Source of the DNA: Kitasatospora sp. MAA4
Lineage (GTDB): Bacteria; Actinomycetota; Actinomycetes; Streptomycetales; Streptomycetaceae
Direction: 5' to 3'
Assembly (NCBI RefSeq): GCF_029893355.1
Contig: NZ_JARZAI010000001.1
Span: 62,001-126,000 of the forward strand
Length of the DNA: 64,000 bases
This document shows, piece after piece, positions 49,416 through 57,062 of this stretch (position 1 is the first letter of the stretch; every line of letters starts with the position of its first letter). The notes beneath the pieces were generated by a model. It was not told the origin of the DNA and did no database searches. It saw nothing but the letters and a program-made list of their open reading frames with translations. Both the position numbers and the translations under genes were made by a program.

Positions 49416-50458
49416 ATGCGCCGACTGGGCCACCGGGCGGCCTCTGGTCTCTCCACCTCCGAGGAAAGGTGTTCCGACGTCTCGCGGAGCAACGAGCGCC
49501 CCAGGACAGTGCGGCCGAGGCGGTGCGTCACCGCGTCGGCCGGCGTTGCCAGCACGTACCGGGAGCTTGCCGCCGTCCACTCGCCCAACGCACCCCGGAA
49601 CCGCTCCAGGGCATCGGCGAACGCACCGTCGCGCTCCTGAATCGCGGTGCGCGCCCACCAGAAGCTCAACTCCTGTGCCCGCAGCAGCTCGCGCACACGC
49701 CCCTCAGCCTCCCGAACCGAAAGTCCGGTGGTGCGGGCCAGCGCGGCGACGGCGGTGAACGTGTCCTCGGGTGTGGCGGCGAGATCGTTCGCGAGGTAAC
49801 CGCATGCGGAGAACGAGCGCAGCAACTCCTGGACCAGCGGCGTGTTCCACTCGGGCGTAACGCATTGCTCGGCGAGCTCGCACCACATCGCGGCGAGCAG
49901 CATCCCGCCATCGGCTGGCCGCAGCAGTTGGTACTCGTGAAGCGTCGGGGTCCGGCCCGGTCGCACGTATTCGGTCAGCTTCTCGTTGGCAGCCTGGATC
50001 CAGGCCGCCAACTGCCGCCGGTACCGCCCCCACCAGAATCCCGGCATCACCTCCCGCGTCCGCCGCACCAGATCCGCAAGCGCCTGGACCAGAGGGTGAT
50101 CGCCAGCCGCCGACTGTGGATCCCCGGCCACGGCGTCCAGCAGCGCGAGAACGAGCCGATCAATAATCTCAGGTGGAGCGTCACGCGGCTCCCGGTCAAG
50201 CTCATCGTCCAGAAGCCAGACCAGCAACGCCCACTGCGTGCCCAAGTGGAGAGGCGCGCCGATCGCAGTGGGCCACGCCCGCAGACAGAGCTCGACATAC
50301 CCCTGGCCGATAAACTCGTCAGGCGCCGGATGGACACCGAACTGCACCATCCACGTACGCGCCCCCACATACAGATCTGTACGCCGAGGATCGGACTGCG
50401 CGACCTGCGGCGCCGGCTCCAGCCCGAGGTCCGCGTGCGACCGCTGCTGCCCTGTCAC
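49232..50458 (-). CDS. Class I terpene synthase, C-terminus run into DUF5713 antisense
   Basis: A 408-residue terpene cyclase. The Asp-rich motif DDELDRE lies near residue 80. The NSE-type motif reads NDLAATPED: Asn is kept but the Ser and final Glu positions are altered. The RY pair is in SSRYVLA. Canonical bacterial cyclases of ~330 residues end soon after RY; here ~60 more residues (Ser/Ala-rich) are antisense to the DUF5713 gene and probably not functional, implying a lost original stop. It would cyclise a prenyl diphosphate, the product being unknown. The GTG start overlaps the preceding stop (GTGA). Confidence 0.78.
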   Translation of the reverse strand: MTGQQRSHADLGLEPAPQVAQSDPRRTDLYVGARTWMVQFGVHPAPDEFIGQGYVELCLRAWPTAIGAPLHLGTQWALLVWLLDDELDREPRDAPPEIIDRLVLALLDAVAGDPQSAAGDHPLVQALADLVRRTREVMPGFWWGRYRRQLAAWIQAANEKLTEYVRPGRTPTLHEYQLLRPADGGMLLAAMWCELAEQCVTPEWNTPLVQELLRSFSACGYLANDLAATPEDTFTAVAALARTTGLSVREAEGRVRELLRAQELSFWWARTAIQERDGAFADALERFRGALGEWTAASSRYVLATPADAVTHRLGRTVLGRSLLRETSEHLSSEVERPEAARWPSRRIHHSRAATNSEMSASSNPYADATNPKSSQISSRAKVSISLPAASNSASSTLNSSVATSVSA

Positions 50459-50799
50459 GACGCGCCATCCCTCATGTGCCGCTCGACCCGTTGCACGATG
50501 ACGGTCATGACGGCGATGAGTTCCAGGGCCTCCGACAGATCGGCGTTCGCGAGGCCGTCCTGGGCCATTGCCCGAAGCTGCCTCGTGATCCGGGCGAGGT
50601 CGGTGCTCGCGGCCGGTTCGTCGTAGGGCCGCTCCAGGCTCCAGCCGAACACCGGAGCCGGAGGCCGAGGTCGGGCCACGGCGGCTGCGCGGGGCGCCGG
50701 TTGCGGCTCTGTCACACCACCCCAGTATGGAGTCGGCAGTGTCCGGTAGAACTGCCAGTGCTCCTCACCGAATTGGATGGACTCCCGCTGCTCTGTCAT
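50455..50799 (-). CDS. Hypothetical protein coupled to terpene synthase
   Basis: A 114-residue protein of unknown family. Residues 1-30 carry an aromatic patch (HWQFYRTLPTPYWGG), the middle is Pro/Ala-rich, and the C-terminal half is a long amphipathic helix (LARITRQLRAMAQDG, LSEALELIAVMTVIVQRVERH). Its start overlaps the previous stop (ATGA) and its stop overlaps the terpene synthase start, so the three are translated together. It could be a regulatory or structural partner of the cyclase; nothing shows which. Confidence 0.6.
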   Translation of the reverse strand: MTEQRESIQFGEEHWQFYRTLPTPYWGGVTEPQPAPRAAAVARPRPPAPVFGWSLERPYDEPAASTDLARITRQLRAMAQDGLANADLSEALELIAVMTVIVQRVERHMRDGAS

Positions 50800-51005
50800 C
50801 GGCTGGCCTCCGCACAGTCAGCGCAGGAGACGACAGCCCAGGCCAAGCCGTCCACCACGCGGTGCCCGGCTGGCTGGAGTGGCGGTGCCGCAGAACCGCA
50901 TGTGATGCACGCGAGTTCATGCAGCTGGTTGTACGTCAGGGATGCGTCCGCGTGCGGCAGCCCGACTCCGGGCTGCGGCTGTGCGAGCGCCGCAATATCT
51001 GCCAT
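50796..51005 (-). CDS. Small Cys-pair (zinc-ribbon-like) protein
   Basis: A 69-residue protein with two Cys pairs, CITCG and CADC, about 30 residues apart, a spacing that suits a zinc ribbon. A C-terminal AWAVVSCADCAEAS follows a Val/Gly-rich strand. ATG 51005 is chosen; a GTG at 51014 adds three residues. It begins the coupled set that ends in the terpene synthase. The function is unknown; DNA binding or protein contact is possible. Confidence 0.55.
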   Translation of the reverse strand: MADIAALAQPQPGVGLPHADASLTYNQLHELACITCGSAAPPLQPAGHRVVDGLAWAVVSCADCAEASR

Positions 51006-51092
51006 GACCAGCACGTTAGAGGGCGCTGATTCTCCGAGTCTGCCGTGATTCTCGTTGATTCTTCGGGGGCATCCAGCTGTGCTCGCAGATGC

Positions 51093-51935
51093 TCACGAGA
51101 TGTCGAGAGACATCCGCACCCGAGCGATCGATCGGTGAGCCTCATGACCGTAGACGGCACTCCGGCGAAGGAAGTCCCACGCCCGGCTGTAGAGGGCGAT
51201 GTCGGACTCGCTGTCGAGCCACATCTCCGCGTTGATCGTCTCCACGATCACCAGACGGTCGTCATAGATCCAGAAGCCGTGTGCGGGAGTGCGAGCCAAC
51301 TGAGCGCCGAGCGGAATGATGCCCAGCTCGATGGTGTCGAGTCCGATCGCACCAACCAGTCGATCCAGCTGAGCGGCCATCACTACGGGAGGGCACACTG
51401 CGACGTGTAGTGCTGCTTCCCAGACGATGAACTGGAATCGGCGCCCGGGCTCGTAGAGCGCCTCCTGGCGACGCATGCGTGTGCGCACAGCCTCGTCTGT
51501 GTCCCTGGGGGATTCGCTGAACGTGGCGTTCAGCGCCAAGAGGTGGCGAGCGTAGTCGGCGGTCTGCAACAAGCCTGGCACCCGAGCGGACTCAAAGGCG
51601 CGAATACGTTTCGTGCGGCGCGTCTCGGCCACAGCCTCCTCCTGGCGAGCGCGGTGGCCACCACTCAGCTGTCGCCGCCACGAACGGTAGGACGTCTCGA
51701 GACCCCCCAACTGGGCATGCAGCTCAGCTGAAACGTCCGGTCGGCCGACTGCCTCGACCCACACATCAAGGTCGGCCGGCTGCGCGGTCTGCCGACCGGT
51801 CTCCAGCTTGGAGATTTTCGACTGCTGCCAACCAGTGCGATCAGCCATCGCACGACCGGTCAGGCCGGCCTCGTCGCGCAGCTCACGAAGCCGCGCGCCG
51901 AGGGCCACCCGCGCGTCTTGGAAGTCGGTACTCAC
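51093..51935 (-). CDS. XRE regulator with DUF5753 domain
   Basis: A 280-residue regulator. HTH: GARLRELRDEAGLTGRAMA and GWQQSKISKLETGRQ. DUF5753 body: VPGLLQTADYARHLL, RMRRQEALYEP and FIVWEAALHVAV, then a YDDRLVIVETI segment and YSRAWDFLRRSAVYG near the end. This is the second such regulator in the window. It overlaps the stop of the DUF6879 gene (GTGA) and lies 87 bases upstream of the terpene-synthase set, which it may control. Confidence 0.83.
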   Translation of the reverse strand: MSTDFQDARVALGARLRELRDEAGLTGRAMADRTGWQQSKISKLETGRQTAQPADLDVWVEAVGRPDVSAELHAQLGGLETSYRSWRRQLSGGHRARQEEAVAETRRTKRIRAFESARVPGLLQTADYARHLLALNATFSESPRDTDEAVRTRMRRQEALYEPGRRFQFIVWEAALHVAVCPPVVMAAQLDRLVGAIGLDTIELGIIPLGAQLARTPAHGFWIYDDRLVIVETINAEMWLDSESDIALYSRAWDFLRRSAVYGHEAHRSIARVRMSLDIS

Positions 51936-52465
51936 ACGGCAGACGCTACCCGCGCCGCGAACTCAACGGTGGGCACCGCGTGATGCCAAGCAGCATCACG
52001 CGCCTGGCAGGCTGCCAGAACCTGGGCCGACTCGGTGATCAGTTCGACACCCAGCGTCCGATCGTCCTCATCGAAATGGAACTGTGCGAGCAGACGTGAG
52101 TCGAACAGCCAGAAATCGAAGGCCGGGAGACCGAGTCGTTCGGCGTCGGCCCGGCGCAAGTTCCTGATGTCTTCCCCCGCTTGGACGTTGCCGATCCCAC
52201 TGGCCAGGAGGAACTGCTGACCATCGGTGAGCGGCTCATCGACCAGCCGAACCCGTTCGAAGCGCTTGCCAGCTGCAACCTGCATCTGAACGTTGGCCCG
52301 CCAGGGGTTCGCCGGGTCGTCGACAATGTCACCGCCTTGCCGCCACCGCTGCCATTTCGGACTGTCACGGTCCGAGGCGTAGCCTCGGCGCGTCTCCAAT
52401 CGCCAAGCGGTGTGTTCGAATTCAGTGAACAGGTGGGCGATCTCGCGGAAGGGGATGACGGACAC
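51932..52465 (-). CDS. DUF6879 family protein
   Basis: A 177-residue DUF6879 protein: FTEFEHTAWRLETRRGYASD near the start, RVRLVDEPLTDGQQFLL, and FDFWLFDSRLLAQFHFDEDD. DUF6879 genes regularly accompany XRE-DUF5753 regulators in actinobacteria and may be signalling or toxin/antitoxin-like partners; the role is unproven. GTG start 4 bases after the small upstream gene, and overlapping the XRE gene at its end. Confidence 0.8.
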   Translation of the reverse strand: MSVIPFREIAHLFTEFEHTAWRLETRRGYASDRDSPKWQRWRQGGDIVDDPANPWRANVQMQVAAGKRFERVRLVDEPLTDGQQFLLASGIGNVQAGEDIRNLRRADAERLGLPAFDFWLFDSRLLAQFHFDEDDRTLGVELITESAQVLAACQARDAAWHHAVPTVEFAARVASAV

Positions 52466-52468
52466 GCT

Positions 52469-52669
52469 CTACTCCTTGGGCGCGAAGCGGGTGAGCAACT
52501 CTCGCGGGACAACGACGAAGGTCTCCGAGGACTTCACGTCACGCAGCTGCGCGAGGGCCTCTGGGTCAGTGAGGCGGTCGCCCTGGACGACGATATCGCC
52601 GGTCTCGGTCTCGTACAGGGTCGGGCAGTCGCCTTGGTCGGAGGTGGTGCCGAGGAACGTGAGCTTCAT
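52469..52669 (-). CDS. Small partner protein of DUF6879/XRE set
   Basis: A 66-residue protein starting KLTFLGTTSDQGDCPTLYET, with a beta-strand pattern (DIVVQGDRL) and an ETFVVVPREL end. Similar short proteins occur upstream of DUF6879 genes. ATG 52669 has GAGGGAG 7 bases upstream, the best ribosome site of this operon; the ATG at 52699 is rejected. It is probably the first gene of the leftward regulatory unit. Confidence 0.7.
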   Translation of the reverse strand: MKLTFLGTTSDQGDCPTLYETETGDIVVQGDRLTDPEALAQLRDVKSSETFVVVPRELLTRFAPKE

Positions 52670-53059
52670 GGTGCGCTCCCTCTCTGCTGGTGGAGGCATC
52701 CAGGATGCCGCGCTGGAGCCCGGCGCGGGGCTGAAACGAAGAAGCTGGGGGACGGGCGCCGCCAGCCACGCCCCTCCCCGCAGCGCTTGGCCCGTTCGGA
52801 CAGATACCTCGCCATGTGCGTTTGCTGGCAGTGCTGGTGATCGTAGGGCCGGGGCCGGGCGGCAGGAGTTGTACGGCGAAAGACTCGGATCTCATGTACC
52901 TCGCGCATCCATTGCCAGCTCAGCCGCAGACTCAGCCACTGGGCCAGGAAAGACTGGTTTGGGGGGTAGGCCAGACTGTTCCTCGAATGTCTGCTGGTTC
53001 GCGTCCACTGCCACAGTGTGACGGCCCAAGGCTGGGCGGCGGGTCGGTAGGCTGCGGTC
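52670..53059. other. 390-base divergent intergenic region
   Basis: No gene is supported here. The region should hold promoters for the leftward DUF6879/XRE/terpene unit and the rightward Imm7 gene. I saw no clear palindrome or tandem repeat. Confidence 0.4.
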
Positions 53060-53461
53060 ATGTTCGAATACCACGGCTGGATCAACGTTCTGGAGAGCGC
53101 CAGCGCCAACGATGACGACTATGACGACGACCGTCTGCGGCGGATCGTGGAGGGCATCGAGCGGCGGATCCAGGAGATCGACAGCCCGTATCTGCTTGAT
53201 CTGCGATGGATGAACGGTCAGGTGTTCGTCCACTTCGGCGGCTTTCCCAACCACCGTGACGCCGAGATCGTGGAGTTCTTCGAGGAGGTCGGTGACCGGG
53301 CTCCGGGTTCGTATGGCCTGCTGCATGTGCGCGACGACGAGGACCCCGCTCGGTCGAACGAGGTCCTCGTCATCAGGATGGTCCGCGGGCGGGTGACCGA
53401 GCGCTCGGAGTCGTTGCTGTCCCCCTGCATCCCTGTGCTGGAGGATCCGTTCGAGGGATAA
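53060..53461 (+). CDS. Imm7-family immunity protein (orphan)
   Basis: A 133-residue acidic protein beginning FEYHGWINVLES, the start typical of immunity protein 7, followed by DDDYDDDRL, VFVHFGGFPNH and SYGLLHVRDDEDP. Imm7 proteins neutralise polymorphic toxins delivered by contact or secretion. No cognate toxin (long repeat protein, HNH, or similar) is next to it, so it is probably an orphan defending against kin or a relic of a lost toxin pair. The ATG has only a weak ribosome site (GGTAGG). Confidence 0.72.
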   Translation: MFEYHGWINVLESASANDDDYDDDRLRRIVEGIERRIQEIDSPYLLDLRWMNGQVFVHFGGFPNHRDAEIVEFFEEVGDRAPGSYGLLHVRDDEDPARSNEVLVIRMVRGRVTERSESLLSPCIPVLEDPFEG

Positions 53462-53493
53462 GGGCCCGAGGCGCTCAGACTGCCGCAGTGGGG

Positions 53494-54579
53494 TCAGGCG
53501 GCGGTGGTCACCGCGTCGGCCAGCGTCTTCGCGGGCTCGCGGGTGGTGTCGCGGGGGAGGGTGCGGATGATGGCGGAGATTGCCGACTCCTGGCCCTGGG
53601 GGCCGCGTTGGAAGAGGCCGCCGGCCTTGGCGTCCCAGGCGGCGTAGTCGGGGTCGGCCAGCCGCAGGAGGTGGGCCTTGTGCATGTTCCAGAACGGCGT
53701 GCGCGGGTCGAGGTGGTGGTCGAGGTGGTAGCTCTCGCCGTGCATCGCGGTGAGGAAGCGCTCCAGGCCGCGGCTCTTGCGGTTGCGCGTCATGTAGAGG
53801 TTGAGGTCGTTGTCCCTCACCAGCGGGGTGTGCTCGGCCAGTTCGATGTACCAGCTGACGATCTGGAACGAGGTGAGGTACGGGACCAGCCAGAACAGGC
53901 AGAACGCGGTGAGCAGTTGGTCCCAGGCGAGGGCGCCGAGGACCAGGGCCCAGAAGGCGAGGAAGGCAACCTTGTCCCGGCGGACCCGCACCAGCTGCTC
54001 CGCTCGCTGGACCGGTCCGCCGTCGTCGTCCTGCTTGCCGCCGAGGCGGTTGACGACGAGGTAGCGGACGAAGGAGAGCGTCCGCGACCCGAAGGCCGGG
54101 CGGACGACCAGCTTCATCCACCGCTCCCGCGCGGTGAGTTCCTGCTCGTACACGCCCTGGGCGATGAAGAACCGCAGGTCGGGGTCGAGCTCGGGGTTGC
54201 CCAGGCGCGGGTGGTGGATCGCGACGTGGGAGCGCTTGTACGAGTAGTGCTGCTGGAAGATCGGGTAGGCGGAGAGCACGGTCCCCAGTACCAGGTTCAG
54301 CCCGCGGTTCGCGGCCAGCACGCCGTGCGCGCTCTCGTGCAGGATGGTGGCCAGCGCCCGCATCCGCGACCCGATCAGCACCAGGGCCAGCGGGTACAGC
54401 CACGGCGAGATCAGGTAGCAGCTCGCGACGGCGGCCGAGATCCAGAAGGCGTCCTCCGCGAACGCCAGCAGGCCGTGCCAGTTGTCGAGTTGGTTGAGTT
54501 CCCTGATCTGGTTCTCGATCTCCGGTTTTGACCGGTAGGGACGGTAGCGCTTGCCTTCGTTCGCCCAGATGTCAGACAT
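53494..54579 (-). CDS. Fatty-acid desaturase-like membrane enzyme
   Basis: A 361-residue membrane di-iron enzyme. Three His boxes are present: HESAHG, HVAIHH and HLDHH. Hydrophobic segments flank them (WISAAVASCYLISPWLYPLALVLIG, FWALVLGALAW). These enzymes introduce double bonds or hydroxyls in lipid-like or carrier-bound chains. ATG 54579 has GGGGGA 4-5 bases upstream; an ATG at 54591 adds four residues. It is next to an EamA exporter in the same direction but 129 bases apart. The substrate is unknown, and a link to the nearby ATP-grasp locus is only a possibility. Confidence 0.82.
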   Translation of the reverse strand: MSDIWANEGKRYRPYRSKPEIENQIRELNQLDNWHGLLAFAEDAFWISAAVASCYLISPWLYPLALVLIGSRMRALATILHESAHGVLAANRGLNLVLGTVLSAYPIFQQHYSYKRSHVAIHHPRLGNPELDPDLRFFIAQGVYEQELTARERWMKLVVRPAFGSRTLSFVRYLVVNRLGGKQDDDGGPVQRAEQLVRVRRDKVAFLAFWALVLGALAWDQLLTAFCLFWLVPYLTSFQIVSWYIELAEHTPLVRDNDLNLYMTRNRKSRGLERFLTAMHGESYHLDHHLDPRTPFWNMHKAHLLRLADPDYAAWDAKAGGLFQRGPQGQESAISAIIRTLPRDTTREPAKTLADAVTTAA

Positions 54580-54708
54580 GTTTTCCCCCATGTGTGGTGG
54601 GTGGCGGCGCACGCGTCGCCACCCGGATTCGGGCACAGCTCAGCGACCGGGCCGGTGGTGGGATCACCCCGTGGTCCTGCTCGGCCCGGTTGGTCAACTG
54701 TGCTGCTG

Positions 54709-55647
54709 TCAGGAAGAAGTGGGAGCCTCGGAAGTAGGAGCCCCGGAAGTAGAAGCCTCGTCGGCCGACGGCTCCTGCGGGCGGGCGCCGCGCCGGATCG
54801 CGGCGAGGCTGGCGGACATCACGCAGGCGATCCCCAGCATCTGAGTGACCGTCAGAGTCTGGTGCAGCAGCACGAATCCGATCAGCGTCGCGACGGCCGG
54901 CTCGAAGCTCAGCAGGGTGCCGAAGGCCGCCGTGGTGAGCTTGCGCAGCGCCACCATCTCCAGGACGTACGGCAGGACGGGCAGCAGCACCGCCGCGGCC
55001 GCGGCGCCCAGCAGGATCTTGGGCGTGAGCGCCGAGAGTGCGTGCGGCAGGCCGAGCGGGGCGGCGCAGAGCGCGGCCACGGTGACGGAGATCGCCAGCC
55101 CGTCGACGCCGCTGAACCGGTCGCCCACCCGCTGGGTGAAGACCACGTAGCCGCCGAGCGCCGCGCCGGCCGCCGTGCCGAAGGCGAGGCCGACCAGGTT
55201 GAGCGAACTGTTCCAGGGCTGGGTGAGGATGAGCACCCCGCTGAGCGCCAGCACCGGCCAGATCACGTCGGCCCGCCGCCGCAGCCCGGCGACCGCCACC
55301 GCCAGCGGGCCGAGGAACTCCAGCGAGCTCGCGACACCGAGCGGGATCCGGTCGATGGCCTGGAAGTAGCAGAGCGTCATCGTCGCGCTCACCACGCCCA
55401 GCGCGGCCGCGAACAGCAGGTCGCTGCGGCTGCGTCCGCGCAGCCGGGGGCGGGCCCAGGCCAGCAGCATCAGCGCGGCGAACGCCAGGCGCAGCGAGGC
55501 GGTCGCCGCCGGTCCGACGGCCGGGAACATCCAGGTGGAGACCGCCGCACCGGACTGGACGCTCACCATCGCGGCGACGGCGAGTCCGGCGGCGCCGTAG
55601 GTACCGAAGTTGAGCGATCGGGGGCGGGCGGTGGTGAGGGTCGTCAT
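54709..55647 (-). CDS. EamA-family (RhtA-like) metabolite exporter
   Basis: A 312-residue membrane protein with ten hydrophobic segments in two EamA repeats (for example LPVLPYVLEMVALRKLTTAAF, then GTLLSFEPAVATLIGFVLL). It matches RhtA/YdcZ-like exporters of amino acids or small metabolites. The C-terminal tail is a Ser/Pro/Thr/Glu repeat (SGAPTSEAPTSS). A 33-residue ORF and three CAGCAGGGA repeats lie upstream in its leader region, hinting at post-transcriptional control. Confidence 0.82.
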   Translation of the reverse strand: MTTLTTARPRSLNFGTYGAAGLAVAAMVSVQSGAAVSTWMFPAVGPAATASLRLAFAALMLLAWARPRLRGRSRSDLLFAAALGVVSATMTLCYFQAIDRIPLGVASSLEFLGPLAVAVAGLRRRADVIWPVLALSGVLILTQPWNSSLNLVGLAFGTAAGAALGGYVVFTQRVGDRFSGVDGLAISVTVAALCAAPLGLPHALSALTPKILLGAAAAAVLLPVLPYVLEMVALRKLTTAAFGTLLSFEPAVATLIGFVLLHQTLTVTQMLGIACVMSASLAAIRRGARPQEPSADEASTSGAPTSEAPTSS

Positions 55648-55667
55648 GGTCTGCGTCCGCTCTTCTT

Positions 55668-55699
55668 CAGCAGGGATCCAGCAGGGAGTTCAGCAGGGA
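55668..55699. repeat. Three CAGCAGGGA repeats in exporter leader
   Basis: CAGCAGGGA occurs at 55668-55676, 55679-55687 and 55691-55699, spaced 11 and 12 bases. On the message strand this is TCCCTGCTG three times, just before the exporter's start. It may be slippage or an RNA-level control element. Confidence 0.6.
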
Positions 55700-55800
55700 G
55701 CACGCCTATCGCCCTCGGGGCGGTACGCGTGCAGGGGATGCCCGGGGTCCGGCCCGGCGCTCGGCGCTGCGGACCGGATGGGAACTCGTCCCGGCGGAGG

Positions 55801-55902
55801 TCAGTCCACCGGCCCGAGGGCCGTGCCGCCGCTGCCGGTGTGACGGCAGCACACGGCGGCGCGGCTGTTGCCGTGGCGGCCGATCGGCTGGACGTCGTTC
55901 AC
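55801..55902 (-). CDS. 33-residue Cys-Cys peptide ORF upstream of exporter
   Basis: A GTG at 55902, with AGGAG five bases upstream, opens 33 codons: NDVQPIGRHGNSRAAV, then CCRHTGSGG and a short tail to TGA. It lies ~150 bases before the EamA gene in the same direction. The clear ribosome site and isolated position make translation plausible. It could be a leader peptide controlling the exporter, or a small precursor (adjacent Cys pair, Thr/Ser). There is no run of one amino-acid codon as in classical attenuators. No homologue recognised. Confidence 0.4.
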   Translation of the reverse strand: MNDVQPIGRHGNSRAAVCCRHTGSGGTALGPVD

Positions 55903-56069
55903 AACAGCTCCTGGGGCGGCACATTCCGGACGTGACGGCGGGCAGGCGCGACCGTCCGGTGATCGCCCTGCCACTCAGAGTCTGGTCTAGATCATCGTCC
56001 TCGTACATACTTACCCGGTGGCAACGAACTGCCGCGTCTAGTTGTGGACACGTGACCGGGGGGTCGAGG

Positions 56070-57056
56070 GTGGGGACGAACTTCGAGAACAGCCTCCCGA
56101 TCTACCGGCTCGCCCGCGCGCACCCGGACTGGACGCCGAAGCAGGCCGCGACCGTCGTGGGCGCGCCGGAGGAGGCGGTCCGCGAGGCCGTCGACCTGCT
56201 GCTCGGCGCCGGCCTGCTCAACGAGTCGCCCGCCACCAGCAGCGGGTTCGTCCCGTCGGCGCCGGCCGCCGCGCTCAGCAGGCTGCTCGCCGGCGAGTTG
56301 GACGACCTGGATCAGCGGCGGGAGCGGCTCACCTTCCTCCAGGCGGTCGTTCCCTCGATCATCGGCGAGCTGCAGAGCGGGCAGGACCAGCCCGGCGGCT
56401 CGGTGCACACCGAGCTGATCGTCGGGGCGGCGAGCATCTCGGCTGCTCTGCAGGACGCCGCCGCGGAGGCGCGGACGGATGTGCTGAGCATGTACCCCGG
56501 GCCGAACACGCCCGCCCGGCAGCTGGAGGAGCGGCGCTCGCGGGTCGCGGACGTGATCGGGCGCGGCGTCACCGTGCGCACCATCCACCTCACCGCCGCC
56601 ACCCGCGGCGCGGCCCTGGCCCAGCAGCTCGCGCAGCTGGGGGAGCTCGGCGCCGAGGTGCGCACCGCGCACACCGTGCCGCTGCAACTCGTCGTGGTGG
56701 ACGACGTGTTGGCCTGCACGCCGGTGGACACCGCGGACGGCGGGAGCGCCGCGCTGGTGACCCGCGGCCCGGCGCTCACCCGGGTGTTCCGCCGGCTCTT
56801 CGAGCACTGCTGGGCCTCCGCCTCCCCGCTCGTCCAGGAGCGCATCGATCCCCGGGAGGGCCTGCGGCCGACCGACCAGCAGCGCTCGGTGCTCCAGATG
56901 ATGGCCGCCGGACTCAAGGACGAGGCCATCGCCCGCGAGCACGGCGTCTCGGTACGGACGCTGCGCAGGTCGCAGTGCGCGCTGATGGACAAGCTGGGCG
57001 CCGACACCCGCTTCCAGATGGGACTGAAGGCCCAGGCACTCGGCTGGCTGGACTAA
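56070..57056 (+). CDS. TrmB/LuxR-type two-HTH transcriptional regulator
   Basis: A 328-residue regulator of a type common near streptomycete biosynthetic genes. The N-terminal winged helix (LPIYRLARAHPDWTPKQAATVV, then EEAVREAVDLLLGAGLL) is TrmB-like; the middle (~110-250) resembles the phospholipase D-like sensor of TrmB proteins; the C-terminal LuxR HTH runs RPTDQQRSVLQMMAAGLKDEA to SVRTLRRSQCALMDKLGA. GTG 56070 with GGGGGG upstream is chosen over GTG 56052. It converges on the SBP/ATP-grasp operon end with a 6-base gap and may control that locus or the exporter. Confidence 0.82.
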   Translation: MGTNFENSLPIYRLARAHPDWTPKQAATVVGAPEEAVREAVDLLLGAGLLNESPATSSGFVPSAPAAALSRLLAGELDDLDQRRERLTFLQAVVPSIIGELQSGQDQPGGSVHTELIVGAASISAALQDAAAEARTDVLSMYPGPNTPARQLEERRSRVADVIGRGVTVRTIHLTAATRGAALAQQLAQLGELGAEVRTAHTVPLQLVVVDDVLACTPVDTADGGSAALVTRGPALTRVFRRLFEHCWASASPLVQERIDPREGLRPTDQQRSVLQMMAAGLKDEAIAREHGVSVRTLRRSQCALMDKLGADTRFQMGLKAQALGWLD

Positions 57057-57062
57057 GCCGGG

